NCBI GenBank assembly: GCA_032164245.1
Contig: JAVMKO010000006.1
Span: 106,099,310-106,163,309 of the forward strand
Reading direction: 5' to 3'
DNA length: 64,000 nucleotides
Source: Sternotherus odoratus
Taxonomy: Eukaryota > Chordata > Testudines > Kinosternidae
Shown here piece by piece: positions 44,823 through 57,206 of this stretch; the first letter of the stretch is position 1; every line of letters begins with the position of its first letter. The notes under the pieces are model-generated. The model was not told where the DNA came from and ran no database searches. It saw only the letters and a list, made by a program, of their open reading frames with translations. A program made the position numbers and the translations under genes.

Positions 44823-45890
44823 GTTGCAAACCACCCCATCAACGGGAGGCGTGTAGCCTATAGGATTAACCTGCTTGCTTGCATGTATATTTCTTTTCTT
44901 ATAGTTTAAGTGTTAGGTTTACAGATTTATATTAAAGTAAGTTTGGCTGTAATGCAAGGGACCTACAGGCCATAGCCTGTATCTTGAGCTAAGGCAAAGT
45001 TGGCTTAGATATGGCTGGGACCTTTCAGCCAGATAGCAAAGTCCACACACGCAGGGGCCTGAAACATTTCACCTAGATAGATAATGGTAGAATGGCATAG
45101 GGGGGTTCCAAGTCTGTACCCGCAAACATAGAAAACTGAAATAACCGGAAAAACAAAAATAACATATGGGTGTGTGATCTAAGGTCATTAATACGTATGT
45201 ACATGTCATCAACAGGTACAAATCTCCCAGCCCATGGAGTAACTGTACCCTGACATTTTTGTGGGTGAGAAATGAAGTTTGGGCAGAGAAGCAGGGCCGG
45301 CTCAGGCATCTGTGTCCTATAAAAGAAGTGACCCATCTTGCTAGAGAAAGCCTGTCCTTGTTTCTCTTAGAACTTTCTAAGTCCCAAGGGGACTAGGTTA
45401 AGCTTGGTTTCCCTAAGACTTTCTTCTTAGTTTTATTTATTAGGTTTTAATTTTCAGTTTAAGTTAGTTAAGTCGACTTTAAGTTAGCTTCGATAGCTCT
45501 TAACTCCAGCTTAACACCCCTCCCTCTAGAATTGAGGAACCTGAGCCTCCAGAGGCGAGGCTGGTCCGGTGTCTCTCACTGCCGGGTTATCAAGGAAGGG
45601 TGTGAGTATATTAACCAAAGCTATGGAGCCTATAATACCATAATGCCATGTGTATCTTTGTAACTCTGATTATTTTATCTATAATTACTGCTTCATTTAT
45701 CTTAATAAAAAGTCTTTATGGCTACATCTGTCTCAGTGTGAGCTTCCTTTCATACCCTCGAGAGTCCTTTCGAAATTCTGTGGGGCCTGATTCGGGACAA
45801 CACCATTATCATCTTCTGATCAGACAGACTGGCAAGGCTAAAACCCGTACTATCCAAATTAATATTATTAACCTCCTAAATCAGGCTACA
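44823..45890 (+). mobile_element. 3' LTR of the endogenous retrovirus remnant
   Basis: It starts TGTTGCAAACC just after a purine tract (about 44803-44817) and ends near '...aggctaca'. It contains TATAAAA at 45318-45324 and AATAAA at 45704-45709 in the right order. The boundaries are estimates, since no 5' partner or target duplication is left. Confidence 0.6.
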
Positions 45891-46099
45891 GGGGTCTGGT
45901 GGGTGAGAGCAGAGGGGCTGGGAGCCAGGACTCCTGGGTCCTCAGCCTATTCACCCACCTTGTCCTGGGGTTGGGGCAGCCGTTACCGTGGACCCTGGGA
46001 ATGCAGCGAGCGCAATAACAGCCCCATTTGTCTGGCTGGCCCGGTTGGATTGCGAGCCCGCTGCGAACGTGCGTAGCACCCTGGCTTGGGGGATGGGAG

Positions 46100-46900
46100 T
46101 AGGGGGCAGACAGAGTCCCTGGCATGGGGAGAGGGGAAATGTGGGTCCACAGAGCCCCTGGAATGGGCTGGAGCCTTCTTTGCCTGGCTCATCCTCCCTG
46201 GTGCCCACCCACCCCTGAGGGCTCTGACTGTCCCACACCCGTTGCCAGCACTGCCAGAGCGTCTCCGGCCGAGCAATTCTCACTGACCTGGAGTGTTACA
46301 CAGAGATGTCAACGGCCCATCTTTTGGATGCCACCCTGGCAGGAAACACGCTTTCCCGCGCCGTCTGGCCGTGCATCGGGGCCGGGGAAGGAGGGGAGGC
46401 TGTTGACCTTTCCTAGACTTCATGCTCTACGTGATTCGTGGTAAATGCAAAAAGATTGAGAGCCAGCAACCCTGAAATACTTTTATTCTCAGTTTCCTAT
46501 TGGCTCTTATTCTCCATCGCTCAAAGCAAACCCACCTATCACAGTCCCGGGAAGGTGGGAGGGGGCCGGCCCACCCACAACTGAAGACTTCTGCGCCAGC
46601 TCAGGGGGAGAAATCACTAAATAAGCCCAAGGTTCAATTAGACTTAGCGGACAACAAATGATTAAAAAGGAACAGAAGGTTACAGGGTCAGGTTCAACTA
46701 AATTCAGGGGAAAATAAACGATAAACAGGAACGGGGGTTACAGGGCCATGCCTCTCAGGGCCATCCCTAGAGGGGGTGCAAGGCCCAGGAAACTCCCCCC
46801 ACCGCCCCACACCCTGCTCCTGCCCCTTCCCGTAAACCCTCACTTTGCTCCGCCCCCACCCCACCTCTTCCCACCCCTGTTCTGCCTCCCGCAAGTTTCC
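46100..46900 (+). repeat. Dispersed repeat family R2, block 2 copy
   Basis: Near-identical to 28400-29110 and inverted relative to 23920-24723. Confidence 0.65.
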
Positions 46901-47179
46901 TCCTCCGAGTGATGCTGATGAAGAGGCGGGCCCAACCCCTGCTCCCAGTGCCTGGCCACCTCCCTCACACACACTAACTCCCTGGGCCGCCATGGGCCCT
47001 GTGTGGCCCTCCCCCAAAGCAAGGGGCCCAGGGCGGTTGCGCCAAGCCATCCTATGAACGAGACGGCTCTGACAGGTGCCCTCCAAATCCTGCTTGTTCA
47101 CCAATGGAGAGCGATGGGTGGAGGTAAAGTGAATGCTCAGACAGAGTAGTAGACCCGGGCTATACTGGACGGCCTGAAG

Positions 47180-47690
47180 CATGGGTGGGAGGGATCTTGC
47201 CTGCCACCCGTCCCCAACTCCCCAACCACCACGTCAGAGCTCTTGCCTCAGTTGACCCAGGAGGAGGAAAAGGCTGTTGAGTAGATAGCCTGGAAGACTT
47301 CCACCCGCACCATGGCTCCTGGGTGCTGGACCAAAGCATGTCATAGACATACGCTGACAGGACCATCCACAACACCTGCTCATGGAGCACCGACCCCATC
47401 AACCTCCTCCGGAGGAGATGGAGGAAGGGATCAAGGGCCAGAGTGTGCAGCTGGCCTGACAGCTGACCGGTTCAGTGAGGGTCCAGTTAAGCCTGATCAA
47501 ACACTTCATGGCGGCGCACAGGACCTGGCGAAACCCACAAACAGTGGCCCAAACTCGAATGTCCACAGAGTGCCCAGGAGATAGTCATAGTCCACCCGGT
47601 CAAATGCCTTTTCCTGCTGAGGGATAGGAAGGCAAATGACAGATCGTCCCTACACAAGAGTTCAAGCAGGTCCCTGAGCCGACCAGTGTG
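47180..47690 (-). mobile_element. Tx1/L1-like LINE fragment, block 2 copy
   Basis: Minus-strand counterpart of 30610-31075, with the same 'LLELLCRDDLSFAFLSLSRK' reading. Confidence 0.5.
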
Positions 47691-47993
47691 GACCCCAATT
47701 ACCAGAGCTGTCCCGGGGGGGGGGGGGAAAGGGCCCAGGACAAACCTCCCTCCACTCCAGGCCCCTCCCCCACTCCATCCCTTCTTCCAAGCTGCCATCC
47801 CACCGCTTCCTGCACCTGCTATGCCCACACTCCATCCCTTCCCCCAAACCCCTACCCTCTCTCTTTCCAGCTTCCACCCCATCCTCTGAATAACATCAGG
47901 ACCCAGTGGAGCCGGATGGTCTGGGGCCCAGTCGCTTGCTGCTACCAGCACCAGGGCTCCTGCTAAACCCCTAGGTCACACTGGACCCCACAT

Positions 47994-49009
47994 CTGTAGT
48001 GTAAAAATCCTATTTTAGTTTAGGTCTGAGTTAGTTGGAATGGAGGATAATAAATAGTGTCGTTTGTATTACATGTATTGATGTATTTTGTAATTATATT
48101 TTGATGTACCCTGCCAGCCACCCTTTTGGAAAGCAGGAAGGAACGGCTTAGTTGTGCCCTTGGTAAAGATGCATCAGCCAGAATCTTGTTTCTGAAGCTG
48201 ATTTCAAGGCAGGAATAGACCCTCACGGTCCCCACTTTGTCATGGGTTTGAGGTTAGCATTGTGAAATAAATAGAAGAGCGTGAGGATTGGTTTCTTTAA
48301 ATTGTAACTTGATGTTCCTGTGTAAAACTTCATAGTGTTTCTGTGTAAATCAATCCTCTTTAATGTGCCAATGAGGGACGTGTTAGAAGATAAGTGTGAA
48401 GGCCATCGCCGGACCAGAGGTTCTAGGGAGGAACCGAAGACAGATGCAAAGGCACCAGGAGATTGCTGTGAATCCCAATAGCATTTTGAGGAGGAGGGCA
48501 GATTGATGACTCTAAAAGACGGGGCAAGCAGCTCTGATCAGGACAAGATAGCTGTAACCAACACCAGGAGGGGTAACTCCCTGAGGACTGGATGAAAGGA
48601 CGAGAAGAACAACTTAAGAAAACAACACTGGACAAGCAAGCCCTCATCAAACGGCGATTGATTACAGCATGACAGTGCAAAACTCACTGACCCCACCGAA
48701 GGAAAATTACTATAAAGCAGGGTGTTTTTCCATGGGTCTTTGGGTTCACCTGGCTACAACTTCAGAGGATTGGATCGCAACCCAGAGGATCCCACTCCCT
48801 GACTCGTGACCAATCTAACTGGCCAAAAGATTAGTCCAAGCTACAGACCGGTAACTATAACATCGACTGGTGGGACGGTGTGCGTGAGTCTGAGTGTGTC
48901 TGTGTTTATGTGAGCATATGCTAGGTGATTGACTATTCTATTCTTCATAAACATGTCATACTGCCTTATCCCCTCCATAGGATTTTGTGTGCTTCTTATA
49001 AGCATAACA
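47994..49009 (+). mobile_element. Complete solo LTR of family R1, 4-bp target duplication CATC
   Basis: It runs TGTAGTG...CATAACA with CATC at 47990-47993 and 49010-49013. This copy defines the 1016-bp length of the family. Confidence 0.85.
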
Positions 49010-49261
49010 CATCCCTCTGAAGTGCGGGGTCCCCCAAAGCACGGCCATTGGCTGGGGTCCCAAGTTCCCTCGCTGGTCCTCGTAACAACAACATCCCTCT
49101 CCCGTTATTTCGTTAAATCAGTAACACCCAGGGAAACTCTGCATGCAAACCACTGAAAAGCCCAGAAAATCCCACACTTCGTCACAGCGGGCATCAGAGT
49201 GCCTGCAGCTGGATTCTCGTTAATTAAGGTTTTCTCTCTTTCTCTTCTTTTGTGGTGGGTC

Positions 49262-49590
49262 AGAGACCAAACAGCCCCTCTCTGGTGAGGGACCCCATCG
49301 CACCGGCCATGCGATCTGGTGCTTCATCCCTCCCATCCTCCTTCTCGGGGGGGGGGGTCTCCCCCCGAGGGCTACACCAGCAATCCTGAGGTGTGCAATG
49401 AGAACGTGACCTCTCTGCCTGTGTACAATCTGGCAGGGGCGGCCATCAGCGTGACCTTGCTGGAAGGATGTGGATTGGAGAATCTGTCCAACCACTGGGA
49501 CGGCAGGGGGCTCGGGTGGGAGACGTGTGACATCAGGGTGTGCCTCTGTCCAAACTGGAAGAGGGAGGAGAGAGGGGGCTCAGCAGAGCG
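49262..49590 (+). pseudogene. Perforin pseudogene P2 (exon 2 remnant)
   Basis: Duplicate of P1. The acceptor AG of P1 has become TG ('ttttgtggtggg'). Leader sequence and an ATG at 49309 follow, but a long G run shifts the frame before the conserved part. The shifted frame still reads 'YNLAGAAISVTLLEG' and two cysteine pairs, aligning with the LAGEGIDVTT...TCTLC part of intact perforins. It ends in a stop by 49606, before the first membrane-inserting segment, and there is no exon 3. Confidence 0.65.
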
Positions 49591-49654
49591 GGAGCGTTGG
49601 GCGTGAGGACTCAGGGGAAGGGGCGGAGCATCGGCAGGGAAAATTCGAAGTCAG

Positions 49655-49749
49655 CACCTGTGAATGTATTTATATGGCACAAAGCAAGCCCAGGCCACCG
49701 GAGGCGTCTTTAGGAGCCGGGAAGCGCGCTAGCTTCTGGCACAGACAAG
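49655..49749 (+). promoter_or_regulatory. Candidate TATA promoter and first exon, block 2
   Basis: Counterpart of 33440-33541, with TATTTATAT near 49667 and donor ACAAG|GTAGGT (GT at 49750). Confidence 0.25.
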
Positions 49750-50104
49750 GTAGGTGCCGTTTAGCTATTGAAAAACTTTTGAAAATGTAGAAGAGAAATC
49801 CCGGGGGTAAATCCTGAGTTTTTGCAGGGGAGGGGGAGTAAGATCCTCCTCCAGGATGTGACCCCATTTTTCGGGCTGGTGCCCAGGCAGAGGGTGGAGG
49901 AGGGTAAAGTAACTGCCGGGCTGACTTCACTGCCCCGGGGTGTCTCACTGCATGAAACCTTAGCCCCCCGCTAGCCCCTGAACCCCTCCTTGGCCCCCAT
50001 TCTACCCCAAGTGACCCTCCCCCATTTCTTCCCCCATCCCTCTTGCCCCCGTCCCCTCACTCTGTCCGATTAATAATTCCTTCCTGAGCCCCAGATCCCA
50101 GCAC

Positions 50105-50930
50105 AAAATCAGGGGAGGGAGAGGGTACGGACACTGTTCCCACTCAAGAAAGAGATCTCGGAGTCACCGTGGATCGTTCTCTGAAAACATCCAGCCAATG
50201 TGCAGCGGCAGTGAAAAAAGCGAACAGAATGCTGGGAATCATTAAGAAAGGGATAGATAACAGGACAGAAAATATCATCTTGCCTCTATGTAAATCCCTG
50301 GTATGCCCACATCTTGAGTGCAGATGTGGTCGTCCCAGCTCAAAAAAGATGGGAAAAGTTTCAGAAAAGGTTAACAAAAACTATTAGTGGTATGGAAGGG
50401 CTTCCTTATGTGGAAAAATTAATAAGATTTTTCAGCTTGGAAAAGAGACCGGTAAGGGGATTTATGATTCAGATCAATAAAATCATGACTGGTGTAAAGA
50501 AAGCAGATAAGTGTTATCTGCTACTTCTCATAACACAAAAACTGGGGGTCTCTAAATGAAAAAATGAAAGAAGATTTTTAAAAAAATAAAAGGAAGTATT
50601 TCTTCACACAATGCATGGTCAACCTATGGAACTCCTTGCCGGAGGGTATTCTGAAGGCTAATCCTATCACAGGGTTCAAAAAAGAACTAGATAAATTCAT
50701 GGAGAATGTGTTCATCAATGGTTATTGGGCAGAATGGGCAGGGATGGTGTCCGTAGGTTGCCCTTGCCAAAAGATGGGAATGACCGATAGGGGATGGATC
50801 ACTTGATCATTACCTCTTCTGTTCACTCCTTCTGGGGCACCCGGCACCGGCCACTGTCAGAAGAGAGGACACCGGGCTAGATGGACCTTTGGTCTGACCC
50901 AGTATGGACGTTCCTATGTTCTTATGGACA
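50105..50930 (+). mobile_element. CR1-type LINE 3' end, block 2 copy
   Basis: Duplicate of 33930-34766, with more frame damage. It ends in 'ggtctgacccagtatgg' + 'acgttcctatgttctta'. Confidence 0.88.
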
Positions 50931-51535
50931 CAAAGTGTGGGGGAGTGAGAGGGCCTCGTTTCTCAGCCCCATAAACCCTGACACAAATATAGGGGGCAGA
51001 GAGGGAGACTCAGGGCACCCCCAGATCCTGGAACATACATAAAAAGGGGGGGCTCAGTTCTTCCACACATCTTGGTAAGACCAGAGGAGGAGAGGGAGGG
51101 GCTTAGATCCACCCAGTGCCTAAACAATGCCACTCCCCCTACCCCCTTGTCTCCCTTCTCGGCGTCCTGGCATTCCCAACACCCTGAGAACAGAGGGGCA
51201 CAGAAGGCAACACACATCCTTTGGGGTTACCCAGCAGCCACAAACACCAGCTCCCAAGCAATTTCTCAGCTTTCAGTAGAACCAAAGAGTCCTGGCTTCC
51301 AGCCACTGTGACTGAGGTCTCGGGCGGGCCACCCTGAGATTGCTCAATCAGGGCAAACTGCAAAGAACTGGGCAAAATATCTACAAACTGCTTTTTATTC
51401 TAAAACTTAAATTCACCAAGGCAGAAACAAAACCGCTTCTGCAATAACTTACTGGTTAGTCAGAAGCCAAAACAGTACCTAAAAGAAACCCTGGGCTCCA
51501 ATCCAGACAACCAAGTCAAAGACGATAAGGAATAC

Positions 51536-52046
51536 TGTTGCACAAATGGCTCGTTTCCTTTGGAGGTGTCCCAATTTACCTTCAAAGTACAGGCAGGCCT
51601 TGGAGAAAGCTCGAATACAAAAGTTTATTCGCTAGCGAAGTGAAGCCACAGAGATAGCTCTCAAATTATGGCTTCCCCTCATGCATCATTACAAGACTTT
51701 TTATATGGTTCTTTACATGGAGGAGGAGGCAAGAAGGGCCTCATGCAAATTAACAGGTGAAAAACATGACGTTGTTTCTTATCTATGTACTTATTTGTCT
51801 GGAAAGAACAAGATGTACAAACATAAAGTTCCTGCCTTGAAATGGTACATATGGGGTAAGAATTCATGGAGATATGAGCTAAAACATACGTGGTAAAACA
51901 AACTTATGAAATATACAGGACAAGATATGAGTGAGGCCCAGTGGCGCCTCCAAGAATGCATAACACAAGATAAAAACTTAAAGCAGCTCAGAGCTAGTTA
52001 CCCAGCTTCAGTAAGACATTTTCCTATATTTTAACCTTTTCCTACA
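51536..52046 (-). mobile_element. Block-2-specific solo LTR, 4-bp target duplication ATAC
   Basis: It runs TGTTGCAC...TTCCTACA, flanked by ATAC at 51532-51535 and 52047-52050. Block 1 has the uninterrupted sequence ('aaggattactgaaaattttgc', about 35330). The AATAAA complement near 51620 suggests the LTR is on the minus strand. Confidence 0.85.
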
Positions 52047-52789
52047 ATACTGAAAATCTTGCATATCATATAAAAATATTGGACATATTCCCCACGAGGT
52101 CAGTGAATATTTCAGCTCTTACCCAAATGCACATTTACAGCCAACCCTTGTGATCTAAACTAAATGTTATTACAAAAGAAAAGAGGGTATTGGTTGAAAG
52201 ATCATTATCCGTACAGCTATGAACAGAGTTCTTAGGTCAGTTTGAGAGTAAAGATGGTGAGCTTGAGAACTGCCAAGAGTCCTTTCCCGAATCTACTCAG
52301 CAGGTTATAATCCCAAATAGACAGGCCGATGTCCAATATCAGGGTGATCCAGACTGGAGCTGGAGACCTCAGTCTTGAGAATCAAACTTCCCCCATGAAG
52401 CTTAAGCAGATCTGAGATAAAGGATCGGAGCCCAAGAGTTCATTTATAGTTCGCGGCTTTGAAGTAAGAGCTTCTCTTTCCAAAGGACCACCCGGGAATT
52501 AGCTGCCTGGATTAACATAAAGCAACTGCCCACCTCCCGCCATTCACAAGTAATTAACTGAATACTTCAAACAAGAATGAGGACAGTGATATTAAATGTT
52601 AACATCCCCTCTGGATCTCTGAATTAACAGAATATAGTGACAGGCAGGAACTGTTTGGTTACATTGTCAACCTCTAGCAGTAGATTTGTAAACACACAAA
52701 GAACACAATCGTTATCTCCTAATATGGGTTTAAAGACTGATTTTGGGCTAGTTAGTCTGCTAGTGTTTAACACCTCCTGGCCCCGTGTT

Positions 52790-53170
52790 GCCCAGCCACC
52801 CTCTTTTGACCCCTAGACCCCATTCCCCTCCCAGAGCCAAATAAAGAACTCAGGAGTTCTGTCTCCCAGCCCCCCAACCCTCTGATCTAACCACTAAATC
52901 CCACTCCCCTCCCAGAGCCAGCAAAAGAACCAAGGAGTCCAGGCTCCCACCACCACCTCCTGCTCTAGCCACTAGATCCTGCTCCACTCCCAGAGCCAGG
53001 AAAAGCACCCAGGAGTCCAAGGTCACAACATCCTCCCCTCCCAAAGCCGGGGAGAGAACCCAGGAGTCCTGGTTCCCTGCCCCCGCTGCTCTAACCATTA
53101 GAATCCACTCCCCTCCCTGAGCCAGGGAGGGAATCGTGGAGTCCTGGCTCCCTGTATCCCCTCTCTAGCC
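52790..53170 (-). repeat. Tandem MIR-like tRNA-head monomers upstream of gene D
   Basis: Five monomers, counterpart of 36140-36540. Confidence 0.6.
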
Positions 53171-53354
53171 TGCCCAATCCCACTCCGGATTTACAATTGG
53201 ATCACTGATATCAGGATCTGGTCCTTCCCTCCAGCCAGCCCACCCTTGCTCTCCCTTCTCCCCCCGCTGCTGATGGATTCGTTCAGGGGTGGAGAGGGGA
53301 TTTTTCTGTAGGGGGGGTCCCTCTTTCTGCCTGCCCCACCTCCCGACTGATGAA

Positions 53355-53492
53355 CCCAGGGATCTCTGGACAGCTCAGCTCCCTGCACTCGGATCCACCT
53401 GACATTGCATCAGGACGGCCCCTGGAAATGCCACCACTCCAGCCCAGCTGCCGTGATCCCCACAGGGGAGCCCTGCACTTTGCTGCAGACAG
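53355..53492 (+). other. Candidate non-coding first exon of perforin-like gene D
   Basis: It ends in the donor ACAG|GTAACC (GT at 53493) and is near-identical to the gene C counterpart, without the upstream hAT insertion. Confidence 0.4.
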
Positions 53493-53767
53493 GTAACCCA
53501 TGGGGCAGAGGAGCCTGGGGGATGTGCTCTTCTCTCTCTCCCTTCCTGCTGGAGAGAAGGGGGCTGTGGTATGTCAGCACGGTCACCCTACTGCCTGCGG
53601 CTCACGTGGGGGATTCAGTTCCCAGCACAATGACGGAAGATTCATCTCGGGGGCAAAGTGGGGAGCGGGGGTGTGCACAGGTGCATATCCGCACAGCTAC
53701 CTATTACGTGGAATGAGAACAATTCACCAATAAGTCTCATGTCCCCTACTACACACAACTAAACCAG

Positions 53768-53781
53768 CTGCCCCCTAGCGG
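53768..53781 (-). promoter_or_regulatory. CTCF-like motif in intron 1 of gene D
   Basis: 13 of 14 match to CCASYAGRKGGCRS on the minus strand. The block 1 copy (37774-37787) matches 12 of 14. Confidence 0.35.
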
Positions 53782-54092
53782 ACAGAAACAGAACTGCCAG
53801 GTTTCATGTGTCCTAGTCCCTGTACTGCTCACACCCAGGAACAACTCTCCTTCAGAATCAGCAGGCAATAGGGTAGACAGGCTGTAGCATAGGTTATTGG
53901 AGAGCTCTTCTCTCACATCCAGGGAGAGCCATAGCCTGTTGAAGGCATCTGGGATGCTGCTAGGATGGGTTGTGTCTGTGGAACTGCCTGCCACTAGATT
54001 GTCATTAATGGAACCTCTCTCTGTTTCTCTCCCCCTAGGGAGGCTCAGAGACTGAAAACCGCTCCCAGGTGAGGGGCATCATCGAACCAGCC

Positions 54093-55882
54093 ATGGCGAG
54101 ATCCGGTGCCTTCATCCCTCTGCTGCTGCTCTTCCTTCTACCTGGAGTCTTCTCCGACTGCTACCTGGGCACAGCTGAGGAGTGCGATGAGACCACGGCC
54201 TTTGTGCCCGCGCACAGCCTGGTGGGGGAGGGCATCGACGTGACCACTCTGGACCAGACGGGGGCCAACCTGGTGGACACCAGCCTGTGGCGCCACGCAA
54301 ATGGCACCTGCACCCTCTGTGAGAACCGCCTGCAGGGGAGGCAGCAGCAGAAGCGCCCGCTGGCCGTGGTGGACTGGAAGGTCCAGTTCTCGTGCAACCG
54401 GGAATTCAGCAGCTCTGTGGAAGAGTCAGCCGCAGCCGTGGGCCGGGCACTGGCGTCGGACGTGAACAATGACTGGAAGAAGGACCTGGAGATGATAGAG
54501 GATTCCCACGGCCCGGCCTTGAGGGGGTCCCAATCCCAGCTCACCAGCTACGCCTACCAGAAGGAGCTGCAGGACAAGTACATGTTCGTGCGCCAAGAGA
54601 TGCCCTGTGTGTTGTACAGGTGAGAATCCCCCACCCCGCCCTGCTCCCTGCAGCCCAGCGCCCCCTACTGCTGCAGTGGGGTAATGGGGCAGCACTGACT
54701 GCAAGAGGAGAGCGCCTCCTACTGCAGCCCTACCTGCCAGGGAAGCCACGGAGTGAGCACTGGGGAAGTGGGGTCAGTTTGTTCAGGGGGGAGGTGCCGG
54801 GGTCACTGGCTGGCTCCTAACTCCTCTTTCTCTCCCCTCTGGGCAGGTTGAGTCTCACTCAAGACCCGCCACTGGCGTCCCAGTTCTCCCGGGCCCTGAG
54901 CAGCCTCCCATCCAGGTCTGACCCAGCCACGTATCGGCTCTTCCTGTCCAAATACGGTACCCACTACGTGAGTCAAGCAAACTTGGGGGGGCGCGTGCGG
55001 CACCTGACGGCTGTCCAGACCTGCCGGGCCGTGCTGGACGGGCTGACAGCCAATGAAATCAAGGTGCGCCTGCGCTCACAGTTGCTGCAAGACCTGGGCT
55101 TGAGCAGCCAGGGCAAGCGGATCTCCCAGGTGCCCTACACGGAGAAGAGCGTCGAGGTGACGGGTGGCCACAGGTACTCCAAGGAGCTCCTCTCCACCAA
55201 GCAAGATGCCAACTCCTTCTCGACCTGGATGGAGAGCCTCAAAGCCAGCCCTGACCTGGTCTCCTACTCCCTGATGCCCATCCACACCTTGGTGAGACCG
55301 GGCGACCCCAGGCGGGAGGCGCTGAAGCAGGCAGTGAAGGAATACGTGGCTGAGCGGGCTCACAAGAAGAGTTGCCCTCTTAGCTGCCCGCAGGGGGGCC
55401 AGGCCGACGCCTTGGACCCCTGCAAATGCTCCTGCTCCAACAACCCCCTCACCAACTCCATGTGCTGTTCACGTAATTGGGGCACGGCACAGCTGACAGT
55501 TCACGTGCTGAGGGGAACAAACCTGTATGGAGACACCACGAGCAAAACCGACGCCTACGTCAAGGTCTTCTTCCAAGGCCGGGAGAAGCAGACGAACACC
55601 ATTGACGGCAATGACAACCCCAACTGGGACATAGACCTGGACTTCGGGGTGGTGACGCTGCTGGCGGAGCCCAATATGAAAATGGAGGTGTGGGACAGAG
55701 ACCCATGGTATGACCCAGATGACGACCTCCTGGGCAGCTGCTCCACCAACCTCAAGGTCGGCAGAAGCGTCACACTCAGCTGCAACCTTGACAACGGCCA
55801 CGTGGAGTATTACTACACACTGGAGTGCGGGCCCAACCTGGGCGGCAACAACTGCCATGAGTATGTGCCTGTGAGAGGCTGA
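54093..55882 (+). CDS. PRF1-like: Divergent perforin-like gene D (two coding exons, 520 aa)
   Basis: Coding exons are 54093-54619 and 54847-55882, phase-2 junction, 227-bp intron. The exon with the ATG starts at 54039. It is the tandem duplicate of gene C with the same features: signal peptide, MACPF YGTHY at 212-216, shortened CH2/TMH2 without the cysteine pair, C2 with aspartates at 405, 411, 459, 461 and 465 onward, and an end at 'YVPVRG' without a tail. It is four residues longer than C, from two small indels in C2 loops; D keeps the fuller 'YDPDDDLLG' loop where C reads 'FDDFLG'. The first exon differs from C at 11 of 175 residues; exon 3 differs far more. AATAAA lies at 56110-56115. Confidence 0.9.
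54658..54671 (-). promoter_or_regulatory. CTCF-like motif in intron 2 of gene D
   Basis: 13 of 14 match to CCASYAGRKGGCRS; counterpart of 38679-38692. Confidence 0.35.
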
Positions 55883-56109
55883 AGGGATAGAACCCAGGAG
55901 TCCTGGCTCCCAACCTCCTGCTCTAACCCACTAGCCCCCACTCCCTTTCCCAAGCATTGCCAAGTGCCACAAGAAAATTAAGCGGCTCCACCTTTCCCTG
56001 CTAACCCAGCCCATCTCCACGAGTGCAGGGGTGTGTTTAGACAAATCCCTACGTTGTTTTCAGTAGTTCTCGTTTTGCTGCTTCCAACCAGAAGTTGCAC
56101 GTTGAAGCT

Positions 56110-56115
56110 AATAAA
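56110..56115 (+). terminator. Polyadenylation signal of gene D
   Basis: AATAAA about 228 bases after the stop, followed by 'tgtgtgtgactcc'. Confidence 0.65.
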
Positions 56116-56844
56116 TGTGTGTGACTCCTGCGTTATTTTGTTTTTATTAATAATGTTTCTCCTCGTGCTCACCAGCCACCCTGGGCTCTGTTTCCTCCCC
56201 ATGGCACATCCCTCTGTTGAAATACATCCCGGAGCAGGACAAGAAATCGGCACATAGAATATATCCAACGGGCAGGCCAGAAAGTTCCCAAACTTGGGGA
56301 TGTTTTGTTCGTTGAACGGGAGTGGGGATTGGAGGCTTCTCAAATTCTAAAGACAGGTGTCTACATTGGCAGCGGTTGATGACCGAATTCACTCTGCCCC
56401 CCACTTTTCAACGGGAACAGTGTTTTGAAGCCCCCTAGTACAAAAAATAAAATAGAAGATTATGACTGGAATTGAAATATCAAAATGTTTCAGGATTTCG
56501 GACTATTTTAGGGAAGGGATTGGAACCAATTTGCTGAAATTGAGACAATGTCGCACAATTTCTCCATCAGCTTGAAGCTCCATTTAAAAAAAAATGTGAT
56601 TTTTTTTTCTGAGTTCGGGCCGGGAGTTTGAGCTCCCCAGCTGTGGCTCACCTAGGATCTAGCCCCAGCTCCGGGACGGGAGTGGGGCAAAGTGAGTTAG
56701 AGCAGAGGGGGCTGGAGCCAGGACTCCTGGGTTCTCTCCCCAGCTTTGGGAAGGGACAATCACAACACCTCCCTAGACTCCTACACTGACTCAGACCACT
56801 ACAGATACAGAAGGAACAAACACTAAATGAGGACTGGAGAAGCA

Positions 56845-56858
56845 CTGCCCCCTACTGG
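56845..56858 (-). promoter_or_regulatory. CTCF-like motif downstream of gene D
   Basis: 14 of 14 match on the minus strand, with a 13-of-14 plus-strand match at 59326-59339. Counterparts of 40872-40885 and 41674-41687. Confidence 0.45.
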
Positions 56859-57206
56859 TGGGTCCTGTACTACAACAGGAGACACGTTCTGGTTAATTCA
56901 GTGACCAACAATCCCAAAGTCCTCACCCAGCACTGAAATGAAGCCACCTCTGGGGAGGGGCAGCTGGGGAACAGGTGCAGGGTGACGTCACACCGGGGGG
57001 GCACGTTTCATTCAGTCACCAAGAGAACTGGGAAATGTCCCTCCACATTGCAGCTTAGAGGTTAAGAATTAAAATAAAGTGCTTGGGGTAGAACTTGGGA
57101 GTCCTGGCTTCCAGCCCCCTCCCCCCTGCAAACCCACTAGAGCCTGCTCTTCTCCCAGAGCTGGGAAGAGAACCCAGGAGTCCTGACCCCTGTTGGGCTA
57201 ATGGGG

